A stretch of DNA of 64,000 nt, taken from contig CM064431.1 in the NCBI GenBank assembly GCA_032690845.1, forward strand, positions 27,348,300 to 27,412,299, read 5' to 3'. The notes beneath the pieces were generated by a model, which made no database searches, was not told the origin of the DNA, and saw only the letters and a program-made list of their open reading frames with translations. The stretch comes from Eleusine coracana subsp. coracana. Lineage: Eukaryota; Streptophyta; Magnoliopsida; Poales; Poaceae. A program made the translations under genes and the position numbers. Positions 36,009-48,024 of the stretch are shown piece by piece (position 1 is the stretch's first letter; the number at the start of each line of letters is the position of its first letter).

Positions 36009-37210
36009 TAATTGTTAATGATGTAATACAAAATATGCAATCAAAAGGAATTAATTTTATGAGTCCTCTAAAAATAAATTCTAAAGAGAGAGCAGAACAA
36101 GAATGGGATATAGGTGAATTAGTACAAAAGAAGGAGATTTTGCACATACCTGAAGACTATATCAGCTATGAGAATAATAAGGGAAACACCAGTATTAGAT
36201 TTATAAATTATAAGACAAGATCTTTAGATGATTCGGTTTCTGTTGCGACAGAACAAGAAATAGATAATGGTAGAAGACATAGTATCTCAGAATTCATGGA
36301 GAAACCTGATATAGACACAGAAATAAGTTATTGTGAAGACAAATTAAAATAATTAAATACTGAATATAATAGTTCTATGTTATACGAATGGCCAAAAATT
36401 AGAGAAAAAGAACTTTACTTTTTTAGAGAACTAGCAAGGTTAAAAGGAATTAAAAAAGATAAAGAAAATTCTACGAGATGCTCAGAGATCAAGAAAGAGG
36501 TTAAGAATAAGATAGATATCACTTACAAAGAAAATCAATTAATTACTAAAGAAAAGAATATGGCTTAAGAAAATACTTCACCAAGAAGTGAAGAAGAACA
36601 TTGGAGCATGAATGAGAAATTATTACAACAAAGTTTTAAGGAAGAAGAAGAATTAGTAAATAAAATTTATAATGAAGAATAACGTAGAAATGATGCCGAA
36701 GATCATAATGATTTTATAGATTCTTTAGATGATATAGGATTACATAACTTAGAAAATGCTATGGAAGCAATGGATGTAGGGATTAGTAAAAGAAAAAGAT
36801 ATGGTGACGACTTAGTAAAAAGTGAAGGGGAGCAAGAAAGACCCTCTAGATCAGCAGGAACTTGGGCGCCACCAAAAGAAGAATTCCCATATAATAACAT
36901 CCCAGGTCAATATGCTTACATGGGCTCCAAAAAGAGAAATTTTGAAAAACCAGTAAAATTCCAAAATTATAAGAGTGAAGGAGCAATACTAAATTTATCT
37001 GCATATGACCCAATAGATTGGCCAAATGTGCTAAGCGTTTGGAAAGGATTAATAGTTCAAAAATACATACAAAATCAGCATAATATAAGAAATAGGGTAG
37101 AAGATATGATAACATATTTAGAAACATTTTTAGGAGAAGCAGCAAGGGTTCTATGGGAACAATGGGTAGAATCATGTCCAGATAAGTATGAAAAGTTGAA
37201 AAGAGCTGGA
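36005..37210 (+). pseudogene. Pararetroviral polyprotein fragment, coat-protein-like, three in-frame stops
   Basis: One reading frame runs through about 400 codons and is broken only by three TAA codons (36350, 36566, 36680). The first two thirds are Lys/Glu/Ile-rich and unassigned. The last third (from about 36761) has a WP...VW.GL, FLGEAARVLWEQW and CPDKYEKL arrangement that resembles the region upstream of the zinc knuckle in caulimovirid coat proteins. No zinc knuckle or protease follows, because the frame is cut at 37210 by an inverted leader copy. There is no ATG at the upstream fusion. The match is by pattern, not alignment. Confidence 0.6.
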
Positions 37211-38450
37211 TACCACTATTCACAAATATATAAACGCTAGAACAATAGCTATGGTTACTTATTAATATTCAGAATACTATTCAAATTCTGGTTACTATTC
37301 AAATTCAAGACACTATTCAAATTGCTCTGTTACTATTCAAATTCTGAATTTCTACAGTGTTATTCCACTATCCAGATAGTGTGTGCACTTACTTAGTGCT
37401 TTGAAACTATTTTGAGCACTTGAAATATATTAATTAACTTCGAGTATTAATTCTGGTTGGTCTTAATCTTCTTCTTTTAGGATCGTTCTTTCGGCTGACG
37501 AGGCCAAACAGATTGCCGGGCGGTATAAGTTCTTAGTTGTAAAAATCCTACTCGGTACTCACCATACTTATCGCTAATTTGTTTCAGAAGTAACGAAGTC
37601 TTTTCCTATATAAGCCAGTCATAATCATATGCAGGAAGTTTTTATCGTCTACCCAGGCAGTTTCACCCGAAGGGAACACTTCTCTGTAGCAACACAGGGT
37701 CCTCTCTAACACCTTAACTAGGCTAAACCGAGGACTACACCGTAGAGGTTTCTCCTATAGGGTCCCTAGCATAAAAACTTAATTCATATGCAAGAACTGG
37801 ATCATATCAAGGGATTTTCAAAGACGACATTACTTCATTTCCACAAATATAGCTTACATATAGTTTTCCCTTTCGGGAACCCCCAAACACTTAAACACAC
37901 AAGGAAGGATTACCTTGGGGATGGTATCTTATAGTGGACTCACGCTCTCTATTTTATAAGTGGACTACTAATATTGCTACTTAGTGGTGGAGGTGGAAGG
38001 CGCTCTTGAGGAGTGAGCTCAGAACGCTGGACGATGAGTGATCCGTGTCTCCCTTCTGAAGCTTAGGTCCTCCTTTTATTATAGAACGAGCGGTACTCCC
38101 TTCCTATTTATTTAGCACACATAGCTTCTATCTTCCTGTAGCAAGGACACTAGGTGTCATATACAACACCCTTCAATTGGCATTGTCTTCCTTTCATGAT
38201 GATATTCTCTTGCCTTTTCTTGCTAAGTCTTGAAAGATTTATTACATGTACAAAGCAACACAAGGTATTTGTCCTGGCATGCATGTCAATGTCACGAATA
38301 ATGTCGATCACTATTCTTTTGATGTCTTATGACCTTCTTTCTATGATGCTGTGTGATATGATGTTATTTATGCTGCGACCATTGGCCTAGATTGGTCTAG
38401 CTAATTATAGGGTCACACGACGCTTCCCATTTGAGAGTATCACTCTCAAT
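37208..38450 (-). repeat. Pararetroviral promoter and leader, inverted copy (left arm of a palindrome)
   Basis: This is the reverse complement of the forward blocks. The leader end CCACTATTCACAAATATATA lies at the left edge, and the TATA region (ATTATAG, about 38078) lies toward the right. Together with 38451-39620 it forms an inverted repeat with arms of about 1.17 kb around a spacer of about 60 bp (38392-38450). The spacer itself is promoter-upstream sequence of this arm. Confidence 0.8.
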
Positions 38451-39616
38451 AGCCAATGGTCGCAGCATAAATAACATCATATCACAAAGCATCACAGAAA
38501 GAAGGTCACAAGACATCAAAAGAATAGTGATCGACATTATTCGTGGCATTGACATGCATGCCAGAACAAATACCTTGTGTTGCTTCATACATGTAATAAA
38601 TCTTTCAAGACTTAGCAAGAAAAGGAAAGAGAATATCATCATGAAAGGAAGACAATGCTAATTGAAGGGTGTTGTATATGACACCTGGTGTCCTTGCTAC
38701 AGGAAGATGAAAGCTACGTGTGCTAAATAAATAGGAAGGGAGTACCGCTCGTTCTACTATAAAAGGAAGACCTAGGCTTTAGAAGGGAGACACGGATCAC
38801 TCATCGTCCAGCGTTCTGAGCTCACTCCTCAAGGGCGCCTTCCACCTCCACCACTAAGTAGCAATATTAGTAGTCCACTTGTAAAATAGAGAGCGTGAGT
38901 CCACTGTAAGATACCATCTCCAAGGTAATCCTTCCTTGTGTGTGTTAAGTGTTTGGGGGTTCCCAAAAGGGAAAACCACATGTAAGCTATATTTATGGAA
39001 ATGAAGTAATGTCATTTTTGAAAATCCCTTGATATGATCCAGTTCTTGCATATGAATTAAGTTTTTATGCTAGAGATCCTATAGGAGAAACATCTACGGC
39101 GTAGTCCTCGGTTTAGCCTAGTTAAGGCGTTAGAGAGGACCCTGTGTTGCTACAGAGAAGTGTTCCCTTCGGGTGGAACTGCCTGGGGAGACGATAAAAA
39201 CTTCCTGCATATGTTTGTGACTGGTTTATATAGGGAAAGACTTCGTTACTTCTGAAACAAATTAGCGATAAGTATGGTGAGTACTGAGTAGGATTTTTAC
39301 AACTGAGAACTTATACCGCCCGATAGTCTGTTTGGCCTCGCCAACCGAATGAACGATCCTAAAAGAAGAAGATTAAGACCAACCATAATTAATACTCAAA
39401 GTTAATTAATATATTTGAAGTGCTCAGAATAGTTTTAAAGTACTAAGTAAGTGCACACTCCATCTGGATAGTAGAATAACAGTGTAGAAATTCAGTATTT
39501 GAATAGTAACAGAGCAATTTGAATAGTGTCTTTAATTTAAATAGTAACCAGAATTTGAATAGTATCATGAATATTAATAAGTAACCATAGCTATTGTTGT
39601 AGCGTTTATATATTTG

Positions 39617-39620
<4 letters not shown>
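38451..39620 (+). repeat. Pararetroviral promoter and leader, forward copy 2 (right arm of a palindrome)
   Basis: It begins GCCAATGGTCGCAGC, mirror of the left arm, has TATAAAA at 38758, and runs to TATATTTGTGAA (39620) where the TA microsatellite starts. The two promoters face away from the palindrome centre, so each would transcribe outward. The leader matches 34745-36005 with scattered differences. Confidence 0.8.

Positions 39621-39658
<38 letters not shown>
39621..39658. repeat. (TA)19 microsatellite
   Basis: Nineteen TA units form the boundary between the pararetrovirus leader on the left and a short element on the right. Confidence 0.97.
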
Positions 39659-40104
<446 letters not shown>

Positions 40105-41029
40105 AACCAATGTACAGGTCTCCCCAGTTTCCAACTAAAATGATTGATCAATCACTTCTAATTGTTGTTTCTAAAATAAAGAAAATGCAGGCTAATAGAA
40201 AAAATGAAGAAATCTGAGGCCGACATTAGATGGTTTATCGATGTTGAAATGGAATAAAATGAAAGGTATATTCATCTCTCAGTTTACATGACTAATTTGT
40301 AATTCTTTTTAGTGTCTGCATGGTTTACAAATTGCATTTTCCTATTTGCATCTGCATGGTGTTTTTTAGTGGAGAATCATGTAACACCATCGTGTACAAT
40401 GGTGCTGACTGCTGCAGCAAACTTTCAACACTGCTATGAGCTTTACTCCTAGGGAGCAGGTATGCTTGATGAAAGATCTGCAGGTGTGGCACATCTCTTT
40501 GGTTCAAGCGTTTCCTTTTTCATCTTATAATCCAGATTCCTCCTGTACAAATTAATAAATAATTAATTAATGTTTTTATTTATTCTTTCTTGGGATTTCT
40601 TTGATTGCTTTTGGATCTGGCTGATTCGTGGGGTCTGAGGATCTTTACTCCTATTTGCGGTGAGGTGTTTTGTCTTGGAGGCAAGAAGCTGTAGATTCTG
40701 CAGCTGCATTTCAACTCCTTCTCCCGGTAGGGCAAGAAATCCTTCACCTCTGCACAACAAAAAGTAGATGTGGATTGAATGGATCGAAACTGGTGGTAGT
40801 GCTTCATGCCACTAGTATGGCCACCCCATGTGGCTGGATGTTTTGGTGATTAGCTGACAAGCATGAAATGTTAACGCCTACATGAGCATTATCTATTAAT
40901 TCAAACAATGGACATGGTAAATGGTCGCTTTGGTGATCGATGTGGACTTAGTGGATAACCATGATGATCTAGATAGCTAGGTCTGAGTGTGTTGTGATCA
41001 CTTGCCTAGTATGTAGGCTTGAGTCCATA
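40105..41029. other. Intergenic DNA, nothing recognised
   Basis: There are short frames on the minus strand only (such as 40580-40807) without family resemblance. The right part may already belong to the LTR-like region that follows. Confidence 0.4.
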
Positions 41030-41640
41030 GGAAAACAAAATAGACTATCAAGAGTGCACAAGTGACTCTCTTAGGGCTCTCTAGTGTTAGGAGTGTTGGG
41101 ATGCTCAAGTAAGGCTCTTGGACACTAGATGTGGCTATGGAGATGGATCAACCAAGGTTGGAAGCAAGGAAACAAAGTCAAGGAGGACAAGGAGTTTCAA
41201 CTTCAGATCAGGTCACCGTAAGCTATGATGAGGTCACCATAATGTACGGTGACTAGGCACTTGATCGACTCTGGAACAGTGGCACAATCGATGAATAGGT
41301 GTGCAAGTTGATGGAGATCAGAAGGTCATCGTAAGGTGCAAGAAGGTCGCCATAGGATATGATGAGTCAAGGAGCAAAGAAGACCAAAGATTGGATAACC
41401 CTGGTGAAGATATGGTGGGGTCACCGTAAGGTACAGTGACCCAAAAGAGAAAAAGGATGTTTGAACTCGGAGAAAGCCATTGTGTGTACGGCGGGGTCGC
41501 CGTAAGCTACGGTGACCCAGAGGAAGAGTTGACCAACATTTTGGATGCATCTATTGAAGAAACAGCGAGGTCGTGTATGGTACGATGATCAAAGAGGATT
41601 TCATGCAGAGAGGCGCTGGAGATAAGCAATGATTGTTTCC
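41030..41640 (+). repeat. LTR-like segment with GGTCACCGTA/TACGGTGACC palindrome array
   Basis: The motif GGTCACCGTA, a short spacer and TACGGTGACC, or a half of it, occurs about five times between 41211 and 41520, each a quasi-palindrome. The surrounding sequence (adjacent CTCTTAGGGCTCTCTAG, AAGTCAAGGAGGAC) has the style of grass Copia LTRs. The partner LTR and ends were not found. On the right it is cut near 41640. Confidence 0.45.
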
Positions 41641-41798
41641 TGATTGGGTCACCTAATTATGGGTACGCCATGCTTAGCTTGTAGTACTTTGGGGTATAAA
41701 AATGAATGATGATTAATTTTGACTAATAATCACTTAAACATAATTATCACTTGGGTTGGTAATCTTTTTAGCAACATAGAACTTAGGTGACCCAATCA
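41641..41798. repeat. 16-bp perfect inverted repeat around 126 bp
   Basis: TGATTGGGTCACCTAA at 41641 is mirrored by TTAGGTGACCCAATCA at 41783-41798. The unit of 158 bp could be a tiny MITE or the fold of a larger element. No duplication is evident. Confidence 0.6.
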
Positions 41799-41879
41799 AG
41801 AGAATGTCGATGATGGTGTGGGTATGCACAAATATGGGAATGTACTGGTTGGATTGTGGTAGTATCTACTTGTGGTCAT

Positions 41880-42935
41880 AAGGACCGGTTCGTGGCGTGG
41901 CCACCCAGGAAAACAGCGCAAAGCATAGGGCTGATATGGGCAGGCATGGTCCGGCATTAGATGTCTTCCCAGTTTTGCGGGCGTTCAAGGAAGGAGGATG
42001 AGAGGGTCACTTTCGGCTTCAGGTGATGAAGGGTATGCTTCTAGCCATGGCGCCAAAGGGGGCTTCTGTAGGGATGGTTAATCCCATAGCGGTGAAATCT
42101 TAACATTGATATTTTGCAAGCTGGGGAGCTCTTTGAAAGACCATATGGTGATCTCCTGGCCTCATATCTACAGTAGTGTGTTGGCAACTGGGAGACATTA
42201 GTCTCTGAACAAAGATGGAATCACCAACCAGTAGGTAAAGTTGTGCAACCTCTGCAGAGTGTAACACTGTTATAACAACCGTGCTCATGATCAAGAGCGG
42301 CCTAGATCCTCATGCGATTAGATGGATGTTTGGGCAGATATGGTGGGTAACCAGATTTGGGTGATATAGTCATAGGTGTTGCAGGTGGGTAACCTGTAGT
42401 GTTCTGGTATGGGTGGGTAACTCATAGATTTGCTATCAATGGGCAACCGATAGTGTTGGATAGATGGTTCACCTATTGGGCTACTTTTTCACCTAGTAAA
42501 TTGGATGCTTGAATAATTAGAGTCATAGGCTAAGGATGCGTAGTGCAGTAAACCTGTGTTAAGCCTATTCTTGTTTTTGGTCTGCATGTTACTTTCCCCC
42601 ACTTGCTGAGTACTTTATGTACTCATGCATTTTAGTTTTCCTATGTTGTTGCTGCTATTATTCTACTGCTCAGAGGACGATGGTGAGATGGACTATGCCT
42701 ATGAGGACTACTACGACTAGGAGTGCGACGTCGGTTGACTGTCTATGGCATTATGGAGTCTTCTGTTGTATTTTACTTTCTTGATGTAATCCATACCATG
42801 TAATAATGATACTTTGATATAATAATGATATTGGTTATTCTGTTTATTTCACTTTTGCCCCTATACATGTGAAACTTGATCCTGACACACATAGTCTTGC
42901 ATTCGATTTTGGCCTTAAAACCGGGTGTGACACCA
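41880..42935 (+). mobile_element. Gypsy LTR/3'-end remnant
   Basis: CTTGCTGAGTACTTTATGTA, then CTATGCCTATGAGGACTAC, and the closing CCTTAAAACCGGGTGTGACA are sequences I associate with the 3' part of grass Gypsy elements. The reverse complement of the right edge, TGTCACACCCGG, is a typical LTR terminus. The left boundary is uncertain and no protein domain is present. Confidence 0.4.
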
Positions 42936-44757
42936 TGCTATTGACTGCTAATTAGTAGGCACAATTAGTGAGAAAATGACTCTTTGAGAACAGTCATGCC
43001 TATATAAGGCCCTAGAGACATCTAGGTTTTATAACTAATCTTTCTCTTCCATTCCACACTCTTACATTCCATCTAGAAAAACTGTGTTGTGGTGTTGAGC
43101 TGCTCCAATCTCACCAGCTCTTTTCCTTGGCGTGCACCGAGGGAGAGAATGAGTGGTATCTCTGAGTCGTTGCCGTCGTGAAGCCCGCACGAGGAGTGGC
43201 AATAAGGTTTCTGGGTAGCGCATTTGCACGACCGCTCAAAGATGTTCGACTACGATACGTGCAACATCATCGACGAGTATTTGAGTATGATCTATGCTGC
43301 CTCATCAATGAGAGTTCGACTACGATAGAGGACTACTGCATCAATGAACTATGATGTCTATGTCGACGGTCTGCTTCGTCTACTATTTGGGCTAAATTAA
43401 GCACCGATAAACCCTACGTGTGTCAATGTCTCCCGTGCTTTTAATTGTGTTGCTCTACCTATTGCTAGAGTTAGTTTGCATCACGAGTTTGAATGATTAT
43501 GAACTCTGCCTAAAACAAAAATATGGACAGGAAACGAACACACCCTGATTCTGAGTTCTGCACAAACCATGAGCCGCACGACGTAGTAGTTGCCTCCCTG
43601 ATGATCGATTCCGAAATGAGGTTCCGGTCATGAACTCGTACCCCAACATAGTAACTGCCTCCTCGACGAAGTCGGCAACCCATCACCAGCACGTTTCCTG
43701 TCGCTTCTATCCCTCGACGTCCCATTAACCCTAGCTGCCATGGCTCAAACAACACTTGCGATTTAGTTTTCAAGTTAAATTTATTGATTGATTCAGGATA
43801 AGTTTGATTTAACTTAGAAACTAGGAGGAAAGGGATAGAGTATGCAAACTGGCGCTATGGAAGATGTGGAAGCTTAGGAGCATCATGCTTGTGTCAACTG
43901 TCCTTGTAGGTTTGTCGATGTCGCTTGGAGCCCAGTCACCTCGACCTTTGACATGTTGGCCTAAGTGACGATGTGCAATGTGTCGGTGGGAGGCCTTGTA
44001 TTGTTTGTGCGTTAAAATTCTTGAAGGACTCCCCCACACTTGATCTTGTACCTGACTCCTTTATTTCAAGAAAAACAAAAAAAAACTAAAACAAAAAGGT
44101 AAAAAGCAAAAGGGACTCTACCGGTTTTATGGGCCCGATAGAGTCACAACTTTATTTATTATTTCTTTTCTAGGCGCACTATAAGATTGAATTGAAAGGA
44201 AATAAAAAAATGTAAAATAAACTCAAGCGCCTTTTAATATTTTTTTCAGCAAGGCATGAAAGCAAAACCTAGCAACACCTCTCAACCGAGATAAAATTGG
44301 TAAGAATGGAACTTCCTATGATATACTTACAAAACTCCCCCCACACTTGGATTTTTGTATCATGAGATGCTAAAAATCAAGTGTGTAGTGTTGTAGCCTT
44401 CTTGTAGTGGATTCCAATGCCAAAAGTACCATGGTGTTCAATTTGATGTAGCTCCCATGTTCTCGGGCATAGAGTGACCAAAAATACCCGAAGGCAATCA
44501 TAACCTAAAAACATTCTCTTGCTTTTATTGAAGAAAAAGGGTAAGGATAATCCGGGCCGACAGTGCTTTGTTTTTGGTCAGAAGCTTGACCACGAGGACT
44601 TCATGTTGCAGATGCTATTGACGATGTAGTTCCTAGTCCACCACCAATTTTTGATGTGTTATTAAAGCTCTAGCTGCAAGGTTAGTGCCAAAGTACAACT
44701 ATGAGAGTTGCAATATTTATGGTAAACAAAAGCATCTACAACCATCCTAACAAATAT
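42936..44757. other. Degenerate retroelement or intergenic sequence
   Basis: No gene is recognised. CTCCCCCACACTTGATC near 44030 and CTCCCCCCACACTTGG near 44335 resemble the 3' part of the Gypsy element whose protease fragment lies next door on the minus strand, so part of this region probably belongs to it. Confidence 0.35.
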
Positions 44758-45692
44758 TTAGCTAATGAGACTCTTTAGGTGGTTGTAGCCCTCATAGTTG
44801 TGATTGGCACAAAGGTTCATTGACTCTATATACTCATTAAGTAAGCATGTATCATGTGAGTTTTCAAGAAAGAAGCTCTCGTACTCACTTATTGAATCAT
44901 CTCCTCCTATTTCTAGAGTGAATGGCTCAACTAATCCAGCGGTCCAAAGTTTCTCCTTCTCAAGAAATTCATCAATAAATGTCACGGTTGGTTCATGATC
45001 ACCGTTAAGAAAAGAGTAGTGAGGGCTTGAGGAAAAAGTCTTAGGCAAGGAAGGTGACGGTTCAGTTTCAAAAGGATTCGGAGTTTCTCCCTTATCGTCA
45101 TCTTCTTGGGTGAAAAGCTTCACGTTCTCATAGAGAACAGGCTTCGGCAATGCGAGTTGGAAACAAACATCACTTTCTCAAGTGGGGAGTGCCATAGATG
45201 AGGCCTCACCAATGGATTTTCTAAGAAAAGGGTCTTGGTGGTGAAAGCATTTTCCCTAAGCTTTTTAGTAAGGCTCCCTTGAGATGCACCTATAAGGTGG
45301 AGCTTTTCTAATGGGTAGCCTAAGAGGAGTTCAAAATCGATGATAGGAAAGACATGCAAGTCTAGGTGAAGCTCAACTTTTCCTATCTCGGTTGGTATAG
45401 CCCTTGCAATCCCCCGACATGGAAAGGTTACTCCCAAAGCGTCCTTGTAGAGAGTGTCAATTGGCTCCAGAGGTATATCAGCCACAAGCTCTCTTGCTAT
45501 GTATTGAGGGATGATATTAACTCCTACGATGGGATTATAAAAGGTCTCTATGACATTTCCCCATATAAGACAAGGAATGGTTGTGGAAGGCGAATGGATT
45601 TGGATGGCATTGAAAGAGCGCTTTTCTTCCTTCAACCAATGCTTATTCTTGGCCTTCTTTGTAATTGCTTCTTGGAAAGGACCAGGAGGCAA
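44758..45692 (-). pseudogene. Gypsy-type gag-pol fragment with retropepsin-like domain, frameshifted
   Basis: On the minus strand, 45692-45120 encodes an aspartic-protease-like stretch (VGVNIIPQYIARELV, later FELLLGYPLEKLHLIG). The active-site D[ST]G is not clearly preserved. The following 45150-44758 frame encodes the acidic spacer region (SLPKTFSSSPHYSFLN) typical of a grass Gypsy lineage. The two are in different frames, so a frameshift lies near 45150. RT, integrase and LTRs are missing. On the right the fragment is cut by the LTR that starts at 45777. Confidence 0.6.
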
Positions 45693-45776
45693 AGCGAATA
45701 CCGTAGGCTTCTTTTGCCAGATGTAATTCGAGGTTTTTCTAAGATCATCAAGTAAGCTTTCCTCGAATTCAACTGG

Positions 45777-47712
45777 TGAAAGTGCATCTAGTCCCCTAAT
45801 GGGTTATGGTGTATTGAATGACAATGTGATTAAAGGACTAATGATTCTTATGAAGTGATTAAGCAGGACATAATTAACAAATGTACATTGTATGTCTCAA
45901 CATGGATATTATTGTTCAAAATTATCAAAGGATGTATGAAAAAGGATGATGATCAATTGCTTACGAACTCACAATTGGATACTCCATCAAAAGCAAAGTG
46001 ATCAAAAAATCTACACAATGACAAAGGACTTTATGTGAATGATGCAAAGTAAATGTGTGGCTCAAGTTAGCAAAGTGATCAAAATATCTACACAATGACA
46101 AAGTAAGTGATGGCTTGACTTGACCGCGATGGACCATGCAAGGAGAAGGGTAAGATGAGTCTTAGCGCCGAGGGACCAAATGCAATGGTGAAGGGTAAGT
46201 ATAGCATAATCATGGACTGATCAAGCTACAAGATGTCATATGTTGCAAAGTATCAATTGATGATGACAATGAAGACACAAAGTGACTTGTGAATACATTA
46301 TAGAAGGTGATCATATGGATTCAATTATTACAAGTCACAAGCTCTAGTTGATGATGCCAAAAATGAAAAGCACATGTTACATCTCTCATGAAGCTAAAGA
46401 TGAAGAAGTGACAAGATTCAAATTATGCAAGCTCAAGTTCAAGAAAGTCTCCTTTTTTGTTTTAATCTTGAGTATAGGCACGCCACTCTATTAAGAGGGA
46501 TGTTACATGGAAGATATGCTAAGTCTCAATGCTCAAAGGAAAATCCCAAGTGAGAGGAGTGACACACAATAGCCAAACACACACAGACTTATCACTGTCC
46601 CAGGAAAACCGGAATGTCTGATTTTGGGCTGGTTTGAATTCCAATGGCTAGTTCAGCCAAAACCGGATGGTCTGGTTTTGGAAACCGGAGTGTCCGGTTT
46701 TCACTAGCTAGTTCTCAACGGCTACTTTTGGAGGGATGAGTATTTATACTCTTTCAACCCCTCCTTCGGCAGTTGCTGACTCCATTCACGAAAATAACAT
46801 ATCCAAAGCCCTCTAGCACTCTCCCCAACCCCACTTTGTGAGGGTTGATCTCTTTGTGAGAATTGGGTTGAGAGAGATACTCTTTGTGAGAATGATTGAG
46901 CACTTGAGCATTGTTGCAAAGCAAGATTCCATGAAACATTTATTACTCTTGGAATTGAAGATTCCTAGACGGCTAGACGTCGCCCTAGAGATCCCAAGTT
47001 TGTGGTGAGCCTTGGGAAAGATTGTAAAGGTCGGCTTCACCTCCGCAAGGGAAGAAGCAAGCTTAGTGGAGTACCGAGCTGGATCTTGGTGATTGCTTGG
47101 TCATCCAAGATTGATCTTGGTGATTTCTTGGTGAGGTAAAAGGGTTGAAAGAGACCCGACTCAAGTGTGACCGAGCCCCTCAGCGGAGAGGTAGACAACT
47201 TGGTTGCAAGTTGGTTGAACTCCGGTAAATAAATCCTCGTGTGCTCCCTTGTTCCTTGTTGGTGTTTATGTTCTAGCTTGCTTTAATTTCTCATAGGTTG
47301 CATGAGTAGTTGTTCTTGTTTTCCTAAGTGGATAATCTTGCTCTTGCTTGTGCGCAACCTCTGGTAGCTTTGCTTTGTACTAGATCTCTTCCGGTAGCTG
47401 TTTTTCACTTGTCTCTATTTTCTACCCCAAGAAAACCGGAGCATCTGGTTTTGGAAATCGGAGTGTCTGATTTTGGACAGTGTTTTATCACCTTGCTCTA
47501 GCCTTGTTGCCTGTGTGGTAGGGTGCATGCTTAGAGTTCCTGCTAGTTTCTTTTATGCTTGGTTTATTTTGTCTCCCTAACAAAAACCGAGTGTCCCGTT
47601 TGCCAAACCGGAGGGTCCGGTTTTTGGCATTACTAATTCCGCGGCGAGCTTTTGTGAATAAATTTCAGGAACGCCTATTCACCCCCCTCTAGGCGACATC
47701 AAGGTCCTTTCA
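45777..47712 (+). repeat. Copia 5' LTR, family E (1936 bp)
   Basis: It begins TGAAAGTGCATCTAGTCCCC, a start typical of SIRE/Maximus-type Copia LTRs, and ends GGTCCTTTCA. A primer-binding site follows at once. Short quasi-palindromes of AAACCGGAGTGTCCGGTTT type recur near 46600-46710 and 47430-47630. The same LTR occurs in reverse at the right end of the window. Confidence 0.85.
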
Positions 47713-47973
47713 ATTGGTATCAGAGCCTAATCTCCTTATTAGGCTTCACCGCTTGGAGAAAATGATGTCGCTTCCACACCTTGCTTCACTATCCTTCGAG
47801 GTAATATGCTTCAATGGAGCAAACTTTGCTTCATCGAAAATCTCATGTCTTCCTACTTACGTGAAATGAGCCTCCAAGTTTGGTGGATCGTAGATATATG
47901 ATTTTCTCATGATTTTGGAGATCGTTCTCCAGCAAAACCTCAAGAGAAATGCTAATAGCCATATCCATAGCTC
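47713..47973 (+). pseudogene. Primer-binding site and first part of family-E gag
   Basis: TGGTATCAGAGC (47715-47726) is the tRNA-Met primer-binding site. The frame from about 47761 (MMSLPHLASLSFEVI) has early stops. It is cut after about 260 bp, where sequence switches to an inverted family-E LTR. Confidence 0.65.
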
Positions 47974-48024
47974 ACCCTCCGGTTTGACAAAATGGACACT
48001 CCTATTTTTGTCAGGGAGACAGAA
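47974..48024 (-). repeat. Family-E LTR, inverted, left piece
   Basis: ACCCTCCGGTTTGACAAAA to CAGGGAGACAGAA is the reverse complement of LTR E around 47570-47625. It continues at 62254 after the Copia insertion. The last five bases, CAGAA, pair with TAGAA at 62254-62258 as a target-site duplication with one change. Confidence 0.75.

Larger units (their letters stand above)
33470..39620. mobile_element. Rearranged endogenous pararetrovirus (Caulimoviridae, tungrovirus-like)
   Basis: This block is a mosaic of one viral promoter/leader in four copies (33470-34165 minus, 34745-36008 plus, 37208-38450 minus, 38451-39620 plus) and two AT-rich, Lys/Glu-rich coding fragments on the plus strand. The TATA box with a long leader full of short repeats, the coat-protein-like fragment and the right edge in a TA microsatellite fit endogenous rice-tungro-like pararetroviruses described in grasses. 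No reverse transcriptase, protease or movement domain is found here and no primer-binding site was recognised, so it is defective. The assignment to genus is inference; the repeat structure is read directly. Confidence 0.72.

Noticed and set aside
34843..38642. Repeated short hydrophobic frames (about 34843-35067, 38154-38390, 38397-38642)
   Set aside because: They are the same antisense or sense frame in copies of the pararetroviral promoter region; no sign of a real membrane protein.
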